Shown here one piece after another: positions 1-5,079 of a stretch of DNA of 5,433 nt. Source of the DNA: Aquificota bacterium (lineage in GTDB: Bacteria > Aquificota > Aquificia > Aquificales > Aquificaceae). The position numbers and the translations under genes are program-made. The notes below the pieces were generated by a model, which did not search any database, had not been told where the DNA came from, and saw only the letters and a list, made by a program, of their open reading frames with translations. The stretch is from contig JAADEK010000087.1 of the NCBI GenBank assembly GCA_013153455.1, forward strand, positions 1 through 5,433, in the 5' to 3' direction. The first letter of the stretch is position 1; each line of letters begins with the position of its first letter.

Positions 1-2
1 AG

Positions 3-122
3 GTCTGTCAAGAGGACTTCATTTTCTGTCTACCTCCAATCCCAACCAAAACCCCGGAGGTTGAGATATCCATTGAGTTTCTAAGAAGACCTTTGAATTT
101 TTACCCCTCTTTTTACCCCTGA
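3..122 (+). other. Possible 3' tail of an upstream gene, or non-coding
   Basis: This frame is open from the window edge to a TGA at 120-122 and would encode about 39 residues with no start of its own. It contains the segment LPPIPTKTPEVEISIEFLRR and ends in the repeated ending NFYPSFYP. It reads moderately protein-like (Pro, Glu and Ile rich), but I recognise no family. Another + frame is open from base 1 to a TAA at 82-84, so an open frame of this length is not strong evidence. If real, this is the C-terminus of a gene starting left of the window. Otherwise positions 1-160 are intergenic. Confidence 0.2.
98..120. repeat. Tandem 12-bp direct repeat
   Basis: The 11-mer TTTTTACCCCT occurs at 98-108 and again at 110-120, with a period of 12 bp. 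On the other strand the unit reads AGGGGTAAAAA. The period is a little over one helical turn, so both copies could be read from nearly the same DNA face. The shorter core GGGGTAAAA recurs at 5023-5031 upstream of cysS. The repeat may be a simple duplication, a double protein-binding site, or the codons for the FYP-x-FYP ending of the possible gene tail at 3-122. Confidence 0.5.
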
Positions 123-161
123 AGTTAGTTAGCGCTTACACGAATTTTCGGGGGTTGAGTG

Positions 162-221
162 AAATGTTAAAAATCAACAAAATTTTATATTCTTGACTCC
201 CCCGGAGGCGGGGAGTAAACT
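162..221 (+). promoter_or_regulatory. Promoter of tRNA-Leu with A/T-rich upstream tract
   Basis: The -35 box is TTGACT (193-198; 5 of 6 to consensus) and the -10 box is TAAACT (216-221; 4 of 6), with a 17-bp spacer. Positions 162-191 are almost pure A/T, with only three G/C bases, and sit where an UP element of a stable-RNA promoter would be. The start would fall near 228, giving a leader of about 19 bases before the tRNA. The spacer is unusually GC-rich and forms a perfect inverted repeat (196-202 with 210-216). TATATA at 221-226 is a less well spaced alternative -10. The assignment is inferred from consensus only. Confidence 0.6.
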
Positions 222-246
222 ATATATCCGAAATCGGGCACCTTTA

Positions 247-333
247 GCGGGTGTGGCGGAACTGGCAGACGCGCCGGACTCAGGATCCGGTGCCCGTAAG
301 GGCGTGCGGGTTCGACTCCCGCCACCCGCACCA
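247..333 (+). tRNA. tRNA-Leu (anticodon CAG), class II, CCA encoded
   Basis: The full cloverleaf can be folded by eye. The acceptor stem is 247-253 with 323-329 (GCGGGTG/CACCCGC). The anticodon stem is 274-278 with 286-290, around the loop CTCAGGA. The anticodon CAG at 281-283 reads the Leu codon CUG. The long variable arm at 291-305 has stem GCCC/GGGC and loop GTAA, as expected for leucine tRNAs. The T arm is 306-322 with loop TTCGACT. Discriminator A330 is followed by an encoded CCA at 331-333. Base 37 is G (284), so this tRNA is not a substrate of the MiaA encoded nearby, which modifies A37. No terminator hairpin follows; a run of six T at 348-353 lies inside the end of the converging transporter gene. 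Confidence 0.97.
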
Positions 334-336
334 AAC

Positions 337-2154
337 TCAGGCTACCCTTTTTTGTTGCTCAACCTTCTCCTTAGGCTTTACCTGCAGACACTCGTCAAAG
401 ACGACGTAAGGACACTTTTCCCTGCAGTAGTCGTGGTCAAGACGCTTGAAGAGCTCACCTATGGCTTCGCCCTTCGCGTTGAAGACGAGGTCTTGGTTTA
501 CAACCTTATCAAAGCCCGCGTTCTCAAGAATCGGGTAAACGTCACACCCTATGTTCGCAAACGCAACCTCTACCCCTTTTTTCTTTATATCCTCAACGAG
601 TCTGACGATTGTTTGGGCACCCGTTGCATCAACGTAGTTAACCGCTTCCATGTCTATGAGGACGAATTTTAGCGGTCTTCCGCTCGCGAGGGCTTCCTCA
701 ACCTTTTCAAGTATATAGTCGTAAACGTATTGAGCGTTTCCGAAATAAATGGACATATTGGGTCTTATAAACATTATCTGGGGACACTCGGGGAGGTCCC
801 TCTTTTCCGCGTTCACGAAAGTCCTGCTCACCGGGTCTCTCGTGAGTATGACAATACGGGGATACATCGTCTTGTATACGAAACTGCCCAAGGAAGCAAG
901 AACGCCGAGCGTTATCGCAACCCATAGGTCCATAAAGAAAACCGACGCAAACGTAAGACCCGCTACTATACCGTCAACCTTGTTTATCCTGTAAAGCTTC
1001 AGGATATCTTGGGGTCTTATGAGGTTTATGACCGCGGAAAGAACTATCGCAGCGAGCGCAGCCTTAGGCAAGTAGTAAAACGCGGGAGCGAGCAAAAACA
1101 GCGTAAGACCGACCAAAAGACCCGAGATAACGCTCGCAAGGGGAGTCACCGCGCCGAGGGTGAAGTTAAGGGAGGAGCGTGAGAACGACCCCCCGGCGGG
1201 AAATCCCTTGAAGAACGAAACCGCTATATTGGCAAGCCCTTGACCTATAAGCTCCTGATTTGGGTCCCACTTGTCCCCGACGCGGACCGCGAGCGTCTTT
1301 GCTATCGCGACCGCCTCAATCAGTCCGAAGAAAGCAACGACGAAGGCTCCTCCCCACATCTTACTCATAACCGCAAAATCAAAGGGAGGAGGCTCGGGGG
1401 TGGGAAGCCCTTGAGGGACTTCACCCACTATATCAACACCGAACTTGTAAAGCTGAAACTGATAAACGAGGAAAGAAGTAACTATTACCGCTATGAGGGC
1501 ACCCGGTATGTAAACGCTTATTTTTCGTGAAACCCATATGATTAAGTAAGCGAGTATACCGATTGCGAGCGTGTAGGGGTTTGTCATCTCAATCTTACTG
1601 ACGAGGTCAACGACGACGTCAAATATATGCGTTGAGCGCTCTATCTTGTATCCGAACAGGTGCCCGAACTGTGAAAGCGCTATTACCATCGCACCCGCGG
1701 ATGTAAAACCTACGACAACGCTGTTGGATATAAGGTCAACCATAAAACCGAGCTTAAATATACCTACGGTTAGTCTGATAAGACCTACCATAAAAGCGAG
1801 CAGAGCCATATACCTTATCCAGTCGGGTGTCTGGGGTTCAAAACCGAGTCCGTAGAGAACCGAAGCGGAAAGCAAACAGGTCATAGCGACGGGTCCCGTG
1901 TTTAGGAAGCGTGAGCTACCAAAAAGCGCGGCTACGATTGTCGCTATAAAGGCGACGTAAAGACCGTGAATCGGTGGCATCCCCGCGAGCATAGCGTATG
2001 CCATAGCCTGCGGGACGTATACCGCGGCTACCGTGACACCCGCAATTAAGTCCCTTATAAACTTTTCCTTGTTGTAGTCCTTGAACCACATTATGAAGGG
2101 GAACTTTATGCTGAAGGAGACGGTTATACCGGGGACTTCCTCAGCTTTTTTCAT
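337..2154 (-). CDS. SulP-family anion permease (sulfate permease-like) with STAS domain
   Basis: The 605-residue inner-membrane protein has a normal length for the SulP (SLC26-like) family. Residues about 33-428 hold many hydrophobic helices. Family hallmarks are AGVTVAAVYVPQAMAYA (39-55), the GPVAM segment (87-91), and GFPAGGSFSRSSLN (317-330) followed by GAVTPLAS (334-341), which line the anion site in known structures. A cytoplasmic STAS domain covers about 450-575, with the signature D501 ... V508-DATG (509-512). The likely substrate is sulfate, but SulP members also carry bicarbonate or dicarboxylates, so the substrate is open. A C-terminal tail carries C577, C581 and C589. The ATG at 2154 is supported by an in-frame TAG four codons upstream. 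No Shine-Dalgarno is seen; M22 is a less likely start because the residues before it are also family-like. The gene ends 3 bp from the converging tRNA-Leu. Confidence 0.93.
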   Translation of the reverse strand: MKKAEEVPGITVSFSIKFPFIMWFKDYNKEKFIRDLIAGVTVAAVYVPQAMAYAMLAGMPPIHGLYVAFIATIVAALFGSSRFLNTGPVAMTCLLSASVLYGLGFEPQTPDWIRYMALLAFMVGLIRLTVGIFKLGFMVDLISNSVVVGFTSAGAMVIALSQFGHLFGYKIERSTHIFDVVVDLVSKIEMTNPYTLAIGILAYLIIWVSRKISVYIPGALIAVIVTSFLVYQFQLYKFGVDIVGEVPQGLPTPEPPPFDFAVMSKMWGGAFVVAFFGLIEAVAIAKTLAVRVGDKWDPNQELIGQGLANIAVSFFKGFPAGGSFSRSSLNFTLGAVTPLASVISGLLVGLTLFLLAPAFYYLPKAALAAIVLSAVINLIRPQDILKLYRINKVDGIVAGLTFASVFFMDLWVAITLGVLASLGSFVYKTMYPRIVILTRDPVSRTFVNAEKRDLPECPQIMFIRPNMSIYFGNAQYVYDYILEKVEEALASGRPLKFVLIDMEAVNYVDATGAQTIVRLVEDIKKKGVEVAFANIGCDVYPILENAGFDKVVNQDLVFNAKGEAIGELFKRLDHDYCREKCPYVVFDECLQVKPKEKVEQQKRVA

Positions 2155-2165
2155 GACAAAAGTCT

Positions 2166-2171
2166 ATTTTA
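2166..2171 (-). promoter_or_regulatory. Candidate -10 box of the SulP gene
   Basis: Read on the minus strand, TAAAAT (5 of 6 to the -10 consensus) lies 11 bases upstream of the transporter ATG. No good -35 box is found 16-19 bp further upstream. If it is used, transcription would begin only about 4-6 bases before the ATG. This would fit the lack of a Shine-Dalgarno sequence, whose place is taken by GACTTTTGTC. Confidence 0.3.
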
Positions 2172-2178
2172 CAGCAGG

Positions 2179-2207
2179 CTGACCGAAGCCCCTCATAAGA
2201 ATAGATT
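2179..2207 (+). promoter_or_regulatory. Promoter of miaA
   Basis: CTGACC (2179-2184; 4 of 6 to the -35 consensus) and TAGATT (2202-2207; 4 of 6 to the -10 consensus) are 17 bp apart. The same layout drives ssrA (TTGACC, 17 bp, TAGATT at 5038-5066), and the match extends to ATAGATTAA in both. Transcription would begin around 2213-2215, only about 3-5 bases before the ATG at 2218. The site shares the 63-bp divergent spacer with the transporter gene. Confidence 0.5.
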
Positions 2208-2217
2208 AAGTATTCGT

Positions 2218-3129
2218 ATGAAGCCTCTTATAATAGGAGGACCCACCGCGGTAGGAAAATCGGAGGTAGCCTGCAGGGTAGCAAAAAGGCTGGGAGGGGA
2301 GATAATAAGCGCGGACAGCATGGCGGTCTATAAGCTCATGGACATAGGAACCGCAAAGCCCCTCTCGTGTATGCGAGAGGTTCCCCATCACCTTATCAAC
2401 GTCGTTGAGCCGGGCGGATACTTTGACGCAAAAATCTTTGAGGAAAGGGCTAAAGAGATAATAAATGAGCTCCGAAAGAAGGGAAAGGTGCCTATAGTCG
2501 CGGGCGGAACTTACCTATACATACAAGCCCTTCTCTACGGCATTGACAAAACGCCCGAGCCCGATTGGGAGCTCAGGAAAAGGCTCTACAATATAGCAAA
2601 AAAGAAGGGAAAGGACTTTCTTTACGAGAAGTTAAAGGTCGTGGACCCCCTATACGCGAAGAAGATACACAAAAACGACCTGAGGAGAATTGTAAGGGCT
2701 CTTGAGGTATTCCTGAGTTCCGGGAGGGCTTTTTCCTCGTTTCATACGTGGGAAAAGCCTAAGATTGATTTCGTGGGTTTTTACCTGAAGAGAAGTCCCG
2801 AAAGTCTATACAAGCGCATTGAGGAGAGGATTCGGGATATGGTAAGGGACGGTCTTCTTGAAGAGGTAAGGCGTCTTCTTGAACTCGGTTATGAGAACTT
2901 TTTGACCTCATCTCAAGCCATAGACTACAAGGAGTTTGTGCCCTGCGCTAAGGGTGAGGAGCGCCTTGAGAAGTGCATCAGGCGCGCGATAAGGAATACA
3001 AAGGAGCAAGCGCGCAGGCAGATGCGCTGGTTCAGGCGCCAAGGTTGGTATGAGATAGACCTTGATGAGCTCTCCTATGAGGAGGCGTCAAGGAGGATAG
3101 CGGAGGTATACGAGAAGCTCAATAAATGA
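2218..3129 (+). CDS. miaA: tRNA dimethylallyltransferase MiaA
   Basis: The enzyme transfers a dimethylallyl group from DMAPP to N6 of A37 in tRNAs reading codons that begin with U, giving i6A37. At 303 residues it has normal family length. The P-loop-like motif GPTAVGKS is at 8-15. The segment SADSMAVYKLMDIGTAKP (31-48) carries the expected catalytic Asp33. GGTYLY (96-101) carries Thr98. RRIVRALEV is at 156-164, and the tRNA-binding region ends in ARRQMRWFRRQ (265-275). Where most homologues have a GY(K/R) segment, this protein has D236-Y237-K238, a small oddity. The ATG fits the usual N-terminus directly before the P-loop strand. No Shine-Dalgarno precedes it (TTAAGTATTCGT), which suits a near-leaderless mRNA. 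The gene lies 70 bp upstream of nfu on the same strand and may be co-transcribed with it. Confidence 0.96.
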   Translation: MKPLIIGGPTAVGKSEVACRVAKRLGGEIISADSMAVYKLMDIGTAKPLSCMREVPHHLINVVEPGGYFDAKIFEERAKEIINELRKKGKVPIVAGGTYLYIQALLYGIDKTPEPDWELRKRLYNIAKKKGKDFLYEKLKVVDPLYAKKIHKNDLRRIVRALEVFLSSGRAFSSFHTWEKPKIDFVGFYLKRSPESLYKRIEERIRDMVRDGLLEEVRRLLELGYENFLTSSQAIDYKEFVPCAKGEERLEKCIRRAIRNTKEQARRQMRWFRRQGWYEIDLDELSYEEASRRIAEVYEKLNK

Positions 3130-3139
3130 CGTTAAGCAT

Positions 3140-3157
3140 AACCCCCGTAAGGGGGTT
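3140..3157 (+). terminator. Stem-loop between miaA and nfu (weak terminator, attenuator or processing site)
   Basis: A perfect 7-bp stem AACCCCC/GGGGGTT (3140-3146 with 3151-3157) encloses the loop GTAA, a GNRA-type tetraloop, and should be very stable. It begins 11 bases after the miaA stop. The following sequence, CGTATAAATTTTCTTT, has T runs but they are not directly attached to the stem, so efficient intrinsic termination is doubtful. The hairpin could instead protect the miaA 3' end or cause partial read-through into nfu. Confidence 0.4.
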
Positions 3158-3185
3158 CGTATAAATTTTCTTTATATATCCTTTG

Positions 3186-3195
3186 TAAGGAGGTG
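3186..3195 (+). promoter_or_regulatory. Strong Shine-Dalgarno of nfu
   Basis: TAAGGAGGTG sits four bases before the ATG at 3200 (GGAGG to ATG is six bases). It is almost fully complementary to the usual 16S rRNA 3' end. It fixes the nfu start and contrasts sharply with the other three protein genes of the window, which show no such site. GTAAGGGGGT in the upstream hairpin (3147-3156) resembles it in sequence. Confidence 0.85.
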
Positions 3196-3199
3196 TGCG

Positions 3200-3505
3200 A
3201 TGGAGCAAGAGAAGAAGAATCAGGAAACCCAAGAGCAGGAAAACAGGCTCCCGACGCGCGAGGAGATAGAGGCTGTCCTTGACGAGATTCGTCCCGCGCT
3301 CAGGTTTGACGGGGGTGACGTTGAGCTTGTGGATATCCAAGACGACGGGACCGTTCTGGTTAGGCTCGTGGGTGCGTGCTCGGGTTGCGGTATGTCCGTC
3401 CTTACGCTCAAGGCGGGGATAGAAAGGGTTCTCAAACAGAGATTTCCCCAGATAAAGGAGGTGAAGGACGTAAATATGGACATGCCCATGAGCTTCGGGT
3501 TTTAA
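3200..3505 (+). CDS. nfu: Nfu-type iron-sulfur cluster scaffold/carrier (NifU C-terminal domain)
   Basis: This 101-residue cytoplasmic protein is a single Nfu domain. [20 protein letters not shown] (22-41) and the segment [10 protein letters not shown] (54-63) are typical. C60 and C63 form the CxxC motif that holds a [4Fe-4S] cluster between two subunits in known Nfu proteins. [10 protein letters not shown] (69-78) follows as the usual helix. Residues 1-20 are a polar extension rich in Gln, Glu and Lys, longer than in the smallest homologues and probably disordered. The IscU-like and ferredoxin-like parts of full NifU and the A-type domain of E. coli NfuA are absent. The start is fixed by a strong Shine-Dalgarno. 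The gene follows miaA on the same strand and overlaps the converging cysS by 4 bp. Confidence 0.93.
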   Translation: MEQEKKNQETQEQENRLPTREEIEAVLDEIRPALRFDGGDVELVDIQDDGTVLVRLVGACSGCGMSVLTLKAGIERVLKQRFPQIKEVKDVNMDMPMSFGF

Positions 3506-4989
3506 GCCCCTTCCTTCCTTTTCCACTTTGTTCCCGCGGGCGTGTCTTCAAGGATTATCCCGAGCTCCTTTAGTTTGTCCCTTATGAAATCCGCTATCTT
3601 GAAGACTTTTTCCTTTCTCGCTATGTTTCTCGCCTCAACGAGTAGCTCAACGAGCTTGGTATCAAGAACCCGACCGGGTTCAAGCTCTTTTTCTACGAGC
3701 TTTTTGGGTTCACACTCGGGGTATAGGTCTTCCATAAGTCCGAATATCTTCTTCATAGTGTTTAGGAGGGACTTTGCGCTGAACTCATAAGCCTCAAGCT
3801 CCCTCTTGCTTACGTTTCCCCTTACGTAAGCTTGGTTCCGAACTTTGTTCATCTCCGATACGAGCTTGTAGGCGTGGGCGAGTGCTTCGGGTGTGTTGAA
3901 GTCGTCGCTGAGTGATGCGTAGAAGTTTTCCTCAAAGGTCTTCACATGGTCGTAAAGGGGATGCGTTCCTCCTTCGGTGTCTTCGGTTATCTTTAGTTTC
4001 TTCAGGAGCTCGGCGTCCTCTACCGCGTTCTTCAGTCTTTCATACGCTTTTAGCGTTTCTTCCATCTTTTCCCACGAAAAATCAAGGGGGCTTCTGTAGT
4101 GTGTGAAGAGAACCAAGAGTCTTAAAACGTCGGGGTGATACTTCGTGTATACTTCTCTCAGTGTGACGTAGTTGCCGAGTGATTTTGACATCTTCTGACC
4201 GCCTACGGTAACGAGACCGTTGTGCATCCAGTAGCGGGCGAATGGTTTCCCGGTTATCGCCTCCGCTTGGGCTATCTCGTTCTCGTGGTGAGGAAATACG
4301 AGGTCAAGTCCCCCGCCGTGTATGTCTATCGTCTCACCGAGATGCTTGAAAATCATGGCAACGCATTCGGTGTGCCACCCGGGTCTTCCCTTTCCCCACG
4401 GGCTTTCCCACGCGGGCTCTCCCGCTTTTGCGGACTTCCAAAGGGCGAAATCAAGGGGGTCTTTCTTTTTCTCCGATGGTTCTATCCTCGCTCCCGCGAG
4501 GAGTTCCTCTACGTCCCTTTTTGATAGTTTTCCGTAGTCTTTGAACTTCTTTACCGAGAAGTATACGTCCCCGTCTACTTCATACGCGTAACCTTTTTGT
4601 ATGAGTTTTTCTATAACTTCTATGATTTCGGGTATGTGCTCGGTAACCCTGGGCTCCACGTCCGCCGGTCTTACCCTTATGTTTTCCATGTCTATGTAGT
4701 AGCGGGCTATGTAGCGGTCCGCTATCGTCATGAAGTCCGTGCATTCTTCTTGAGCGCGTTTTATTATCTTGTCGTCAACGTCCGTAAAGTTCCTTACGAA
4801 CTTTACGTTGTATCCGAGGTGCTCAAGGAAGCGCCGAAATACGTCAAAGACTATGAGGCTCCTTCCGTGCCCGACGTGCGAGTCGTCGTATACGGTAACA
4901 CCGCATGTGTATATCAGGACGTTGGGAGGGTTTAGGGGAACGAACTCCTCTACCTTCCCGCTGAGTGTGTTGTATATCCTCAGGCTCAT
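3502..4989 (-). CDS. cysS: Cysteinyl-tRNA synthetase CysRS
   Basis: This cytoplasmic class I synthetase charges tRNA-Cys with cysteine using ATP. It has 495 residues, close to the family norm. The HIGH motif appears as HVGH (38-41), within the CysRS-typical stretch [23 protein letters not shown] is at 266-270. The zinc ligands of the active site, which select cysteine without editing, are all present: C29, C209 (in WHTEC), H234 and E238 (in HHENE). The helical anticodon-binding region follows from about 300, and the C-terminus ends in a lysine/arginine-rich stretch. The ATG at 4989 gives the normal family N-terminus (SLRIYNTLS). No Shine-Dalgarno is present; the sequence before the ATG is AATAAAACT. 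The gene is divergent from ssrA and convergent with nfu, sharing TTAA for both stop codons. Confidence 0.97.
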   Translation of the reverse strand: MSLRIYNTLSGKVEEFVPLNPPNVLIYTCGVTVYDDSHVGHGRSLIVFDVFRRFLEHLGYNVKFVRNFTDVDDKIIKRAQEECTDFMTIADRYIARYYIDMENIRVRPADVEPRVTEHIPEIIEVIEKLIQKGYAYEVDGDVYFSVKKFKDYGKLSKRDVEELLAGARIEPSEKKKDPLDFALWKSAKAGEPAWESPWGKGRPGWHTECVAMIFKHLGETIDIHGGGLDLVFPHHENEIAQAEAITGKPFARYWMHNGLVTVGGQKMSKSLGNYVTLREVYTKYHPDVLRLLVLFTHYRSPLDFSWEKMEETLKAYERLKNAVEDAELLKKLKITEDTEGGTHPLYDHVKTFEENFYASLSDDFNTPEALAHAYKLVSEMNKVRNQAYVRGNVSKRELEAYEFSAKSLLNTMKKIFGLMEDLYPECEPKKLVEKELEPGRVLDTKLVELLVEARNIARKEKVFKIADFIRDKLKELGIILEDTPAGTKWKRKEGA

Positions 4990-4995
4990 AGTTTT

Positions 4996-5030
4996 ATTTT
5001 AGTTTAAGGAGATGGGCTTTTTGGGGTAAA
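4996..5030 (-). promoter_or_regulatory. cysS: Candidate promoter of cysS
   Basis: On the minus strand TTTACC (5030-5025; 4 of 6 to the -35 consensus) is followed after 18 bp by TAAACT (5006-5001; the same hexamer as the tRNA-Leu -10 box). An overlapping TAAAAT lies at 5001-4996. Starts would fall between about 4989 and 4995, at or within a few bases of the ATG, so this would again be a near-leaderless mRNA. The -35 region carries TTTTACCCC, the core also found in the tandem repeat at 98-120. Confidence 0.35.
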
Positions 5031-5037
5031 AGCGCCC

Positions 5038-5066
5038 TTGACCGCGCGTTTATAAAGTTATAGATT
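5038..5066 (+). promoter_or_regulatory. ssrA: Promoter of ssrA
   Basis: TTGACC (5038-5043; 5 of 6 to the -35 consensus) and TAGATT (5061-5066; 4 of 6) are separated by 17 bp. Transcription would begin near 5072-5074, leaving a short 5' leader that RNase P would remove at 5079/5080. An imperfect dyad, AAAAGCGC (5028-5035) with GCGCGTTT (5044-5051), flanks the -35 box. The cysS promoter lies back to back with it in the same 90-bp spacer. Confidence 0.6.
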
Positions 5067-5079
5067 AATACTTTGGCAA

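Noticed and set aside
17..37. Minus-strand GGAGGT followed by ATG at a proper distance
   Set aside because: The frame is only Met-Lys-Ser-Ser before a stop, so it cannot be a normal gene; a leader peptide cannot be argued without a downstream gene on that strand.
141..150. CGAATTTTCG as a palindrome or hairpin
   Set aside because: It is not an exact DNA palindrome, and as RNA it would leave a two-base loop, which is not stable.
155..183. Second possible tRNA-Leu promoter (TTGAGT, 17 bp, CAAAAT)
   Set aside because: The match is weak and lies within the A/T-rich tract, where such hits are expected by chance; the promoter at 193-221 fits better.
193..672. Plus-strand open frame of 159 codons from a TTG
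   Set aside because: It starts at the -35 box of the tRNA promoter, runs through the tRNA-Leu and continues antisense to the transporter gene. The translation has no family character.
2302..2356. MiaA segment reading DSMAVY rather than the commoner DSxQVY as a sign of altered function
   Set aside because: The E. coli enzyme reads DSALIY here as I recall, so the position tolerates change; Asp33 and the TAKP segment are intact.
3160..3178. TATAAA and TATATA as -10 boxes of a separate nfu promoter
   Set aside because: No -35-like hexamer is found 16-19 bp upstream of either; the A/T-rich stretch may only be the tail of the hairpin.
3119..3526. Minus-strand 135-codon frame over nfu
   Set aside because: It is antisense to a clearly recognised Nfu gene with a strong Shine-Dalgarno and the CxxC motif.
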